The notes below the pieces were generated by a model. It was not told the DNA's origin and searched no databases. It saw only the letters and a program-made list of their open reading frames with translations. 32,894 nucleotides of DNA. It comes from Candidatus Omnitrophota bacterium. Its GTDB lineage: Bacteria; Omnitrophota; Gorgyraeia; B26-G9. The stretch is from contig JAHITY010000017.1 in the NCBI GenBank assembly GCA_018817165.1, positions 1 through 32,894 on the forward strand, written 5' to 3'. The position numbers were made by a program, and so were the translations under genes. Within the stretch, counting starts at the first letter, position 1. Each line of letters begins with the position of its first letter. Shown one piece after another: positions 17,214 through 25,526 of this stretch.

Positions 17214-17738
17214 CTATTTTCTAAGTTCAATAACCAAAATCTTGCCGTCTTCCATGACAATAACCTGATTTCTCTCGATATCGACCACTGTCTTTCCTTC
17301 AACTATGTCACCAATTTTCACAATATTTGAATTAATGATTGCTGAAGGGATCTTATCATCCCAAAGGATGCCGCTTACTTTTAAATCAACAGTTGCTTTT
17401 TTTATTGCAATAGCTTTTACTTCCTCGGGATGCTTGGATGAGAGAAAAGGATCTCTAATTCTCTTAATTTCTGGTTCAATTATTATCAATTCATCATTTG
17501 TTTTTTTGACAAAAAGCGGGGCCGGCAATTTAGGTTTAAATGCAGGTGTTAGAGCGATAACAACATTGTTTTTATTTTTCAAAGAAATAATCCAATTATT
17601 AAAAAAATAATTACCAATTAAAATGCAAGTTATCAAGATAATAATTAAACCAATTTTTTCTTGGGTAGAAAAACGCTTAGCTGCCATTTGATTTAAAATT
17701 TTAAATATTTGATTTTTACTTATCTTTATTTTATCCAT
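17214..17738 (-). CDS. pilP: PilP/GspC-like pilus assembly protein
   Basis: 174 residues with one N-terminal membrane helix (IGLIIILITCILIGNYFF, about 30-47), a linker, and a C-terminal domain about 105-174 with SGILWDDKIPSAIINSNIVKIG and the small-beta-barrel pattern VVDIERNQVIVMEDG. This is the homology region of PilP, GspC and related GspB proteins, which link the inner-membrane PilMNO platform to the outer-membrane secretin. AGGTAGG lies 4 nt before the ATG. It follows the PilO gene by 5 bp. PilP proper is usually a lipoprotein; here the anchor is a helix, more like GspC. Confidence 0.75.
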   Translation of the reverse strand: MDKIKISKNQIFKILNQMAAKRFSTQEKIGLIIILITCILIGNYFFNNWIISLKNKNNVVIALTPAFKPKLPAPLFVKKTNDELIIIEPEIKRIRDPFLSSKHPEEVKAIAIKKATVDLKVSGILWDDKIPSAIINSNIVKIGDIVEGKTVVDIERNQVIVMEDGKILVIELRK

Positions 17739-17743
17739 TTTAC

Positions 17744-18310
17744 CTACCTGGCGAGTATTGCAAGATTTAATCTGATTACCAAATTTGGTCTTTCACTAAC
17801 CTCAATATAAATACTCTCCGGAAATACCGGCATTTCTTTTAAACGCTCGAGAAAATCCAGCAGACTCTGAAATTGGGAATTAACTTCCATATTCAATGAC
17901 ATACTATTATAATCCTGCTTCAAAGTAAACTCTTTTGGTTCCAGCGCCTTGATATCAAAACCCACATCATAAGAAAGTAGCGCTATCTGCTCAAGAATTT
18001 TAGAAAATTGATTTTTATTAGCCAGTTTGCTTTCATATTTTTCAATCCCCATAAGCACAGCGTTCTTTTTTGCCTTGATATTGCTTAATATCTCCGGATC
18101 AGTTTTAGTGTCTGAGTATTCTAAAGTTCTGATTATTTTCAAAGTGTCTTCTACCGTCAGTAGTTCAGATTCTAATCCCTCGATTTTTTCGGCATGGGGC
18201 TTGTAGGCATGATCATAATAATAGCCCAGACACAAAGCAATTATTCCAAGCGCGGCGATTACTTTATACTTCGTCTGAATATTTGGCAAATTTATTGCGG
18301 GCATGTCCAT
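17744..18310 (-). CDS. pilO: PilO-like pilus assembly protein
   Basis: 188 residues. One membrane helix (KVIAALGIIALCLGYYYDH, about 16-34) is followed by a coiled-coil segment (HAEKIEGLESELLTVEDTL) and a C-terminal ferredoxin-like alpha/beta domain, the PilO architecture. PilO pairs with PilN to form the periplasmic part of the alignment complex. It starts 2 bp after the PilM-PilN stop and ends 5 bp before the PilP-like start. Sequence conservation in this family is low, so the call rests on architecture plus position. Confidence 0.85.
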   Translation of the reverse strand: MDMPAINLPNIQTKYKVIAALGIIALCLGYYYDHAYKPHAEKIEGLESELLTVEDTLKIIRTLEYSDTKTDPEILSNIKAKKNAVLMGIEKYESKLANKNQFSKILEQIALLSYDVGFDIKALEPKEFTLKQDYNSMSLNMEVNSQFQSLLDFLERLKEMPVFPESIYIEVSERPNLVIRLNLAILAR

Positions 18311-18312
18311 GT

Positions 18313-19917
18313 TTATTTTTTTCCTACGGTTATTTTAAAATAGATGGTAATAGCTGTATTGTTTTTCAAGTCTGCTTTTTCTTCAACTGACTCCAGCATA
18401 ACACTGCTAAAATAAGGTAAAGACTCCAGCTTGCGAACAAGTTCCAATACCAAGATATTTGTTTGCCCGGCGCCTTTTAAAACAATTTTTTTATTTTTTT
18501 CTTCCATAGTAATTGAGTTGAGCCAAACTCCTTCCGGAATAATCTCACTTATCCCGCGAAAAATTTTAATCCATGTTTCTTGATTATCTGGTAAAGATTT
18601 GAGAAATTTTAATTTTCTTTCAAAATCCTGCTGCTCTTTCCAATTGCTGATAATCTCTTCTTTGGCTACTTTATCTCGAGTTAGAGTTTTTTCTGTATCA
18701 ATTAATCTTCCATAGATAAAAAATAGCGCGAATATTAGGATTACGGGAATTATTTTGCACAATGTTTTTTTTATGCCGAGGCTCTTGTCTTTTCGCAGAT
18801 CAGCCGGCAGCAGATTTATTCGTTTAGCATTGCCGCTGTTCAAAGCCGCGCCAATTGCTATCGCGAAAAACGCGGAAAAGTCATCAATATTCTCAAAAGC
18901 TTTTTGATTAAACAACAAACCATTGAGCGGCAATCCGATCTCAGCATATATTCCCAGCTCTTCCGTAAGAAATTTATCCAGATTAATCAATTTTGCCGTG
19001 CCGCCGTAGATAACCAGACGATCAATTCTTTCAATATGAAACTGAGCCTTATAATAACCAAATGATCTGTCCATTTGTCCGGAAAGCTGCTTGAGCGTAT
19101 CAGCGATTGTTGAATAATAAGCTGAAGCTTCACTTAAACCGTATCTTAGCTTAAGGTTCTCAGCCTCTTCATAGGAAAGATTATGATCCTTTTGCAATGT
19201 CTGCGTAAGGCTTTTTCCGCCGAAAAATATTTCCCGGGTAAATCGCAGGATATTTTTTGTGAAAATACTAATTTTTGTAGAAGCAGCGCCAATATCCACC
19301 AAGGCAATTGTATCATCTTCTTTCCATTGATTGGATTTTTGAAATGTGTTCCAAAGACAAAAAGCCGGAATATTAATTGAACTGACTATTAGCTTATTTC
19401 TCGTATATCTTTGAATAAACTGATTGATTTCCTCACTTTGCGCGGCAACAACTTCTAATTCCAAATTCTTTGCTCCCGAACGGATAGTTTCTCCGGAAAC
19501 TAAAAAATCTACAGTAGCGGTATCAATCGGATAAGTAATATTCTGTTCCATTTCCCAGCGAACTGATTCCTTTAATTCTTCAGCTGGCATTGAAGGCAAA
19601 CTAAGATTTTTAATATTTAAAGACGGCGTAATAATAATTGTATTTACTTTTTTTATTTTTGTAGTTAGCTGAGAAATTGCTTTTTTAAATGCGGAATTAA
19701 TTCTTTTTTTCACATCCTCGGGGGTTTCCTCAGCAGCCGGCAAAGGAATTTCCACGCAGGCAAGACTAATCAAACGGGTCCCGATCGGAGCTTCTTTAAG
19801 CACCGCGATTTTAATCAAATCAGAACCAATATCAATACCCACCAGTTTCTGCCCTGGTTCAAATAAATTGATTTCCTGATCTAAGTTGCCTTTGATTTGT
19901 TTGAGTTTCGGTAGCAT
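18313..19917 (-). CDS. pilM: PilM-PilN fusion protein
   Basis: 534 residues. Residues 20-365 are an actin-like PilM domain: phosphate-1 loop GIDIGSDLIKIAVL, phosphate-2 loop LVDIGAASTKISIF, adenosine region VIYGGTAKL. At residue 367 the sequence runs into INLLPADLRKD, the cytoplasmic INLLP peptide that PilN uses to dock onto PilM, then a membrane helix (about 386-403), a coiled coil and a PilN periplasmic domain (WLNSITMEEKNKKIVLKG). The two proteins, normally separate, are one chain with no stop or frameshift between them. It belongs to the minus-strand pilus operon, 3 bp after the prepilin gene. Confidence 0.93.
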   Translation of the reverse strand: MLPKLKQIKGNLDQEINLFEPGQKLVGIDIGSDLIKIAVLKEAPIGTRLISLACVEIPLPAAEETPEDVKKRINSAFKKAISQLTTKIKKVNTIIITPSLNIKNLSLPSMPAEELKESVRWEMEQNITYPIDTATVDFLVSGETIRSGAKNLELEVVAAQSEEINQFIQRYTRNKLIVSSINIPAFCLWNTFQKSNQWKEDDTIALVDIGAASTKISIFTKNILRFTREIFFGGKSLTQTLQKDHNLSYEEAENLKLRYGLSEASAYYSTIADTLKQLSGQMDRSFGYYKAQFHIERIDRLVIYGGTAKLINLDKFLTEELGIYAEIGLPLNGLLFNQKAFENIDDFSAFFAIAIGAALNSGNAKRINLLPADLRKDKSLGIKKTLCKIIPVILIFALFFIYGRLIDTEKTLTRDKVAKEEIISNWKEQQDFERKLKFLKSLPDNQETWIKIFRGISEIIPEGVWLNSITMEEKNKKIVLKGAGQTNILVLELVRKLESLPYFSSVMLESVEEKADLKNNTAITIYFKITVGKK

Positions 19918-19920
19918 GTT

Positions 19921-20412
19921 TTACGGTCCAGTCATTTTTGACAAACCAGTGGTAGCAAACACATTAATAATTACCTGGTCTGCTGAATTCTTCCCCTTTA
20001 TATTAATCTGAGCTGCGATATTTGCCTGGCCCTTAGGCATAAATGTAGTGTCCACAGCTTGGGTGATATCATTGCTAAGTGTTCTGGTAGCAACAGTTGC
20101 AATCAAAGCATTAGTCCCCGAGTTCCTTTGCTCAATAATATAAGAATCACTATTTAGATCAAATACAAAGCTATAATTATTATGCTCAATAATCGCTAAT
20201 TGGCGATATGAACGCAAATCTGAAACCAGCTTCCAAGCGTCGCTCTTCAAAGAAGAAAACTGGATAAAATCCCGAAACAAAGGAATTCCCAATAATGTCA
20301 AGATTCCAATAATCGAAATAACAATCAGTAACTCAATTAAACTAAACCCGGAATTCGCTTGAATGCCGGATAAAAAATTAAGTCTTTTATATTGTGATTT
20401 TCTTTTTAACAT
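19921..20412 (-). CDS. Type IV prepilin / GspH-like pseudopilin
   Basis: 163 residues. A 22-residue basic leader ends in NSG, followed by the prepilin motif FSLIELLIVISIIGILTLLGIP with Glu at position 5 of the mature protein. The short mature globular part (about 140 residues) and ISIIGIL helix fit GspH/FimT-like minor pseudopilins rather than a major pilin. It is first in the minus-strand operon, about 28 bp downstream of a strong promoter. The ribosome site is weak. Confidence 0.88.
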   Translation of the reverse strand: MLKRKSQYKRLNFLSGIQANSGFSLIELLIVISIIGILTLLGIPLFRDFIQFSSLKSDAWKLVSDLRSYRQLAIIEHNNYSFVFDLNSDSYIIEQRNSGTNALIATVATRTLSNDITQAVDTTFMPKGQANIAAQINIKGKNSADQVIINVFATTGLSKMTGP

Positions 20413-20439
20413 ATTTAATTAAAAGGGTTTCCGTGTTTA

Positions 20440-20469
20440 ATTTTATCATTAAGTGTAATTAGCTGTCAA
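20440..20469 (-). promoter_or_regulatory. Sigma70-like promoter of the minus-strand pilus operon
   Basis: On the minus strand, a perfect TTGACA (20469-20464) and TAAAAT (20445-20440) are spaced 18 bp apart, 28 bp upstream of the prepilin ATG. Confidence 0.75.
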
Positions 20470-20494
20470 GTAAAGTTTTCCCTCGATAATTGGC

Positions 20495-20523
20495 TTGACA
20501 TACAATCAGTCAAATGGTAAAAT
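20495..20523 (+). promoter_or_regulatory. Sigma70-like promoter of the plus-strand pilus operon
   Basis: A perfect TTGACA (20495-20500) and TAAAAT (20518-20523) with 17-bp spacing. The leader to the first start is about 100 nt. Its -35 lies only 25 bp from that of the opposite promoter. Confidence 0.8.
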
Positions 20524-20582
20524 CAATTCAGGAAAAATAAGGCCATAAATCACGGAAAATAGTATAGTTACCTATAATTTTG

Positions 20583-20604
20583 ACCTAAAACTGATTAGGT
20601 TTTT
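20583..20604 (+). terminator. Possible attenuator hairpin in the plus-strand leader
   Basis: ACCTAA/TTAGGT forms a perfect 6-bp stem with a 6-nt loop, followed by TTTTG. It is weak (AT-rich, short T run) but lies between promoter and first gene, so partial termination is possible. Confidence 0.3.
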
Positions 20605-20632
20605 GCTTGTTTAATAACCCTATGGTTGCCCA

Positions 20633-21214
20633 ATGATAAGTCCAGAAAGCGTATTAAATGAAATGAGAAAATATTCAGGTTTCTCATCTAATTCCAGCCT
20701 CGCCAAGGCTTATTGCCAAGCGGGGTTTTCTTATATCGAAGTCCTGATGGCAGTAATGATTCTCGCCTTAGCGCTTATCCCCCTTTTATCTCAATTTTAT
20801 ATTGGTTTCCAAGGAAATATCAATGCCGAACTGGTTACCCAAGCTACTGATTTAGCTGATGACCTGATGGAAGAAATCAAAAGCAGACGTTTTGATGAAA
20901 ATGAATTTCCCGATGAACCGGTTAATCTGAGTTCTTTTGGCCCGGATTTTGGCGAAAACGCGAATAATCGCGCTACTTTTGATGATATTGATGATTATAA
21001 TAATTGGAGTAAACATCCGCCGGAAAGCCTTGATCAGCTGGTACTGACTGATTTTAAAAATTTCACCAGAAGCGTTAGCGTTAAATATGTAAGGGTTAAT
21101 AATAATAGCTGGGTAATATCCAGTTCTCCGACATATTATAAAAGTATTACTGTGCGAGTCACTCATCCAAAACTAAACGACAAAACAATTGAAACAATTG
21201 TTTCAGATTATTAA
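20633..21214 (+). CDS. Prepilin-like minor pilin (PilV/GspI-like)
   Basis: 193 residues. The leader ends YCQAG, then FSYIEVLMAVMILALALIPLL, with Glu5 after the Gly cleavage site; the Y-I-E-V-L-M-A sequence and following A-L-I-P are typical of PilV/GspI. The mature domain is about 160 residues and acidic. No good ribosome site precedes ATG 20633; an in-frame ATG at 20663 is equally possible. It is first in the plus-strand pilus operon and overlaps only the track's alternative start of the next gene. Confidence 0.85.
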   Translation: MISPESVLNEMRKYSGFSSNSSLAKAYCQAGFSYIEVLMAVMILALALIPLLSQFYIGFQGNINAELVTQATDLADDLMEEIKSRRFDENEFPDEPVNLSSFGPDFGENANNRATFDDIDDYNNWSKHPPESLDQLVLTDFKNFTRSVSVKYVRVNNNSWVISSSPTYYKSITVRVTHPKLNDKTIETIVSDY

Positions 21215-21224
21215 AATAATATTG

Positions 21225-21824
21225 ATGAAGATGAAGATTAAAATTAAAAATAAATTAAATAATTATTTAAAACGAATTATAGAGCCTAATTTAAAGCTGA
21301 AAAGATCAGCAATGAGTCTGGTCGAGCTTTTATGCACTTTAATGATTCTCTCCCTCATCCTTTATCCGATTTATGAATTTTTGCGTCAAGGCGCTTTATC
21401 TTGGGAAACCGGTGAAAATAAAACAGAAGTTATTCAAAACGCTAGAATCGGATTAGATAAAATGTGTGATGAAATCAAACATAGTCGTGAGTTTTATACA
21501 ATCTCTGCTAATCAGATCCGTTTTTGGTATGCGGATACAAATGATAACAAAATTGCTGATAGCAATGAAATTATTTCTTTTACTTGGGATGGAACATCCG
21601 GGACAGATCTATTAAGAAAGTTTGACTCGGAAACAGCGGCTTCGCCTTTGGCGAATTATGTCGATCTATTTGAACTGAAATATTTTGACCAGTACTCTGC
21701 TATTACTACCAGCCCTGGCAATGTTATTTTTATCACCGCGACTTTGCGGATTAAAAAAACCGGCAAGCTGACTGATTATACATCAACTATGCGCAAAGCA
21801 ATTTATTCAAGAAACATACAATAG
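21225..21824 (+). CDS. Prepilin-like minor pilin (PilW/GspJ-like)
   Basis: 199 residues from ATG 21225; the track's TTG 21189 lies inside the previous gene. A long basic leader (about 28 residues, Lys/Asn-rich) ends KRSA, followed by MSLVELLCTLMILSLILYPIYEF with Glu5. Ala before the cleavage site is a tolerated variant of the usual Gly. The mature part has the long-range pattern of GspJ/PilW (SWETGENKTEVIQNARIGLDKMCDEI), including the Met-rich region after the pilin helix. It probably forms the tip complex with the PilV-like and PilX-like proteins. Confidence 0.85.
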   Translation: MKMKIKIKNKLNNYLKRIIEPNLKLKRSAMSLVELLCTLMILSLILYPIYEFLRQGALSWETGENKTEVIQNARIGLDKMCDEIKHSREFYTISANQIRFWYADTNDNKIADSNEIISFTWDGTSGTDLLRKFDSETAASPLANYVDLFELKYFDQYSAITTSPGNVIFITATLRIKKTGKLTDYTSTMRKAIYSRNIQ

Positions 21825-21883
21825 ATTTAATTTTTATTTGATTTTGTCGAGTATGATTTAAGTAATTAATTTATAGGACTAAA

Positions 21884-23884
21884 ATGGAAAAAAATTGTTT
21901 TTCAAAAATCAAACAAGCAATAATCAATAAAATCGTTCCTCAGCGAAAAAAAAGAAACAATAAAGGCATTGCATTGCTTTTGGCTTTGATTGTCATGGTG
22001 ATTTTATTTATGCTTAGCACCACTTACTTATCGACAATGCTCAGTGAAAGCGGTATTGCCCGCAATCAGGAAAATGGCGAAAAAGCTTTTTTTGTCGCTG
22101 AAGCCGGCATTGATCGGGCAATGCGTCTGATTGTGGAAACCCCAAAAGCTGATACCATGCCCTGGTCTTATCAGGAAAACATGACTGATGGTTATTATAT
22201 TGTCACAGTTGCCGAAGCCACGGATATTGGTGAGGATTTTGTCCGGATTATTTCCACTGGCTATGTTGGCGCTGCGCAGCGCACTACTGAGGCGATTATT
22301 TATTTATGCGCTTGGAAATTCCTCTTAATGTCTAATACTAATATTACTTTTGCTGATACAGCCATCGGTAGTTTAGACGGAGATATTCATGCCAATAATA
22401 GTGTATTAGGCCTGGGCATTGAATCTGGGTTTCATTATGTTGATGGTTCCCGAGATCAAAACTCTAATTCTAATCTAATATTTGATGTGAAAAATGAAAC
22501 CGGAGCAACCTTAACCCTTACTCAATTAACCGCTACTTGGACAACTCCCACTGCTTATTATACTGAAGTCAGTATTAGAGTCTCTGGCGGAACAAACTAT
22601 GGCACTGTCTGGGATAGTCTTGACAATGGCGGCAACCGCGCTGCCAGCGGCGAAATGATTAACTTTGATGAACCTGTGCTTATTGCCAATAATGCTACTG
22701 CCCAGATTAGTTTGGAAGCTTTCAGCAGTAGAATCAGCGGAAATATTAATCCCCAGATTGATATGGATAATACGACTTTTAATATTACTTTTTCTGATGG
22801 CTCAACTTTTTATCCAGTCAGCGTAGGACTTGCCTCCAGTTCTGCGGCTAATGATCTGGAAATTGACGGTGATATTGCTCAAGGTTCTTTGGGTGATCCT
22901 CTGGTCAGCATGCCGTCAGTCGACTTGCTGGCTTACCGCAATCGGGCCACTAAATTTTTTGACGGAGATTATACTTTTAATGGTTTGGATAGTTTTGTTG
23001 ACTCTGTTACTGCCTCATCCACAACCGCTAATTATAAAGAAGACAGTTATTATATAACCGGCAAAGTGATTATTAATTCTTATTACAAAAATCTATCTTT
23101 CCCTAGATGCATGATCACGGCAGTCGGGGGAATCGAGATTATCAATGAATATCGCCCATCTGGGCTGGATTATATTGATCTGACCCGGATAGCTAATACC
23201 AACAGTGATGTGGAATTTCAGATTCGCAATAATAGTGATGTTCCTTTAACAATTACTGGCTTGAGTATTGCCTGGGATCCGCCTCCTAATTCCGCGGCTT
23301 ATGAAAACATCCGCAGCAAAGTCCAAGGACAGGCAGCGTTTATTACTAATTGGACTTTTCCTCCTCCTTCTGGTCGAGCGGAAAACAGTCAAACGGTTAT
23401 TCTTAGTCCAGCTATTAGTTTAAATCCCGGACAATACGCTGATATGCAAATTGATAATTTTTGTAAATTTTCCTCAGGCAAAGGCAACGAAGACATGGAT
23501 AATGAGGTTTTTAGTATTAATTTTTATACTGCGGCAAAAAGTTATCAGACAATTGTGTTTCGCGCTGGAGAAGTTATTGTCCCCACTGGCGGGAGAATTT
23601 TCTTCCGGCAATGGCGGCCAGAATACCCGACATTAATTACTAAAGATGGAGATATTATTGAAAGCGGCGTAACTGATCCCCAAGACCGCGATTTTGACGG
23701 TATTTTATTTTCCGAAAACGGAATTGTTGATTTAGAGACTTTCAAGCTTGAAGGCTGTATTGTCGCAAATGAAATCATCTTAAGAAAAGCTTTAGATTTA
23801 GAATATAAGCCGATAATGGTTCCTGATCCTCCTCCGGATTTTATTGCCGGAATTTCCTTTATAAAATGGCAGGAAAATTATTAA
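21884..23884 (+). CDS. Large PilX-like minor pilin with duplicated domain
   Basis: 666 residues. An AGGA ribosome site lies 5 nt before the ATG. A basic leader ends NNKG, followed by IALLLALIVMVILFMLSTTYL and the PilX-N signature KAFFVAEAGIDRA. The Glu5 of normal pilins is absent, as in PilX/GspK-type proteins. PilX is usually about 170-200 residues; the extra 450 contain two homologous beta-rich blocks (about 195-310 and 440-565), each with an N-terminal strand, a WxxP motif, a DMDN motif and an F-x-I-N/T-F strand. The context is the tip minor-pilin set; the long ectodomain suggests an adhesin-like or surface-exposed role (inference). Confidence 0.8.
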   Translation: MEKNCFSKIKQAIINKIVPQRKKRNNKGIALLLALIVMVILFMLSTTYLSTMLSESGIARNQENGEKAFFVAEAGIDRAMRLIVETPKADTMPWSYQENMTDGYYIVTVAEATDIGEDFVRIISTGYVGAAQRTTEAIIYLCAWKFLLMSNTNITFADTAIGSLDGDIHANNSVLGLGIESGFHYVDGSRDQNSNSNLIFDVKNETGATLTLTQLTATWTTPTAYYTEVSIRVSGGTNYGTVWDSLDNGGNRAASGEMINFDEPVLIANNATAQISLEAFSSRISGNINPQIDMDNTTFNITFSDGSTFYPVSVGLASSSAANDLEIDGDIAQGSLGDPLVSMPSVDLLAYRNRATKFFDGDYTFNGLDSFVDSVTASSTTANYKEDSYYITGKVIINSYYKNLSFPRCMITAVGGIEIINEYRPSGLDYIDLTRIANTNSDVEFQIRNNSDVPLTITGLSIAWDPPPNSAAYENIRSKVQGQAAFITNWTFPPPSGRAENSQTVILSPAISLNPGQYADMQIDNFCKFSSGKGNEDMDNEVFSINFYTAAKSYQTIVFRAGEVIVPTGGRIFFRQWRPEYPTLITKDGDIIESGVTDPQDRDFDGILFSENGIVDLETFKLEGCIVANEIILRKALDLEYKPIMVPDPPPDFIAGISFIKWQENY

Positions 23885-23924
23885 GCGCAAAAAAAATAAC
23901 TAGTATTCAAAGGTTGTTAAATTT

Positions 23925-25514
23925 ATGCTCGAAGAATTAGTAAAAACAATGCAGGAAAAAAAAGCGACCAGCATGCATATGAGTGCTGGACTTCCGGCTT
24001 TGTTTAATATTGCAGGCAGATTGATCCCGGGAAATTCGCAAAAAATTGACGCGCGGCAAATTGATCATTTGGCTGATTCTTTAATGAATTCTGCTCAAGC
24101 AAAAGTATTTGCCCAGGATAATTCTGTAAATTTTACTTATGTTCTGGATTCATTGGGCAGGATCAGGGTTAGTTTTTACAAACAAAAAGGTTTTACCAAT
24201 GCTTTATTCCGCACGCTTTCCGAAAATACGCCCACAATCCCGGAGCTGAATCTTCCGGAGAATATTAATAAACTATCTGAATTAAAAAAAGGGCTGGTTA
24301 TCCTTGGCGGCCCTGCCGGCTGCGGCAAAACCAGCACTTTGTCTGCGATTCTTGATGCTTTAAATAAAAAACGCGGCTGTCATATCATTACTTTGGAAAA
24401 TCCGATTGAATATTTCTTCCAACCGATTAAATCATTATTTTCTCAAAGAGAAGTCGGCACTGATTGTATTAGCTTCCCCTGCGCTCTCCGCGAAGCGATT
24501 CGTCAGGACGCGGATGTTATCGTAATCAATGAAATGCGCGATATGGAAACAATTCGCATTGCCCTGGAAGCCGCAGAAACCGGAATCTTGGTTTTTGCCA
24601 CCATGTCTACCACGGACTGTATTCAAACAATTACCCGCTTAGTCGGGGCGTTTCCCGCTAATGCTCAGCACCAGATCAGAACCCAGCTTGCTATCTCGCT
24701 ACAGTCGATAGTTTGCCAGCAACTAGTCATGCGCCATGATAATAGCGGACGGGTTCCGGCTTTGGAAATTATGCATTCAAACCAAGCTATTCAGAATTTA
24801 ATTCGGGAAAAAAAATATCATCAGATTTATTCAGCAATTGAAAGCGGTAAAGAGCAAGGCATGCAGACTTTGGACCAGGCCTTACAAAAACTTTACCAGA
24901 AAAATATAATCTCTGATTTAGAAGTTGTTACTAAATCAGTTAAACCCGAACAATCACATAATAAACTGATCCGCAATGATATTCCCTCTCCTGAAGAAAT
25001 TGCCAGTTTAAATTTTATTGATTTGGGAGAAGAAATGATTCCCCTGGAAAATAAAATGATCAAATATCGTTCAAACTTTACGCCGGGACAGGAAAGCTAC
25101 TGGACTTCTTCTGCTAGCGTAGTCTTTCAAGACCCGGGAATGATTTTAACCAAACTTGCTAGTTCAGGTGCCAATAGATTTTATATTTCGGATTTTAATA
25201 TTGTCAGTAAAAAAGTTTCTCCTTTTGAACTGCCGCACAGATTGCTGCTTAGATTTAAAATTGAATACGATCCGAAAAATATTCCGGACATTGAGAATCA
25301 TCTGGTTTTAAAACTATTTACTTTACCGGAAAAAGATAAACCAACTAGTTTTGTAAAAACAAATTCCAATTATCCTATGGAGTTAAATGATCGCTGGCAT
25401 ACATGTGTAATAAATATTCCACCGGAAGCTGTAGGTAAATTACTGAAAATAGTAATGTTCGAATTCCCCGAATTCTTGACAAAGGTATTGATAAGCGATA
25501 TTATATTTTTCTAA
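23925..25514 (+). CDS. Degenerate PilT-like ATPase with extra C-terminal domain
   Basis: 529 residues, against about 350 for PilT. Residues 1-350 align with the PilT next door through N-domain and core. The Walker A is intact (GGPAGCGKTS, 128-137), but the Asp box reads LENPIEYF instead of LEDPIEYF, the Walker B region is VINEMRD, and the His box is ATMSTTD, with Ser228 where PilT has His. Residues about 355-529 are a separate beta-rich domain unlike any pilus ATPase part I know. The position just before a canonical PilT is reminiscent of a PilT/PilU pair. Catalysis may be reduced; a regulatory subunit of the retraction motor is plausible (inference). Confidence 0.85.
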   Translation: MLEELVKTMQEKKATSMHMSAGLPALFNIAGRLIPGNSQKIDARQIDHLADSLMNSAQAKVFAQDNSVNFTYVLDSLGRIRVSFYKQKGFTNALFRTLSENTPTIPELNLPENINKLSELKKGLVILGGPAGCGKTSTLSAILDALNKKRGCHIITLENPIEYFFQPIKSLFSQREVGTDCISFPCALREAIRQDADVIVINEMRDMETIRIALEAAETGILVFATMSTTDCIQTITRLVGAFPANAQHQIRTQLAISLQSIVCQQLVMRHDNSGRVPALEIMHSNQAIQNLIREKKYHQIYSAIESGKEQGMQTLDQALQKLYQKNIISDLEVVTKSVKPEQSHNKLIRNDIPSPEEIASLNFIDLGEEMIPLENKMIKYRSNFTPGQESYWTSSASVVFQDPGMILTKLASSGANRFYISDFNIVSKKVSPFELPHRLLLRFKIEYDPKNIPDIENHLVLKLFTLPEKDKPTSFVKTNSNYPMELNDRWHTCVINIPPEAVGKLLKIVMFEFPEFLTKVLISDIIFF

Positions 25515-25526
25515 GGAGATGCTTAT

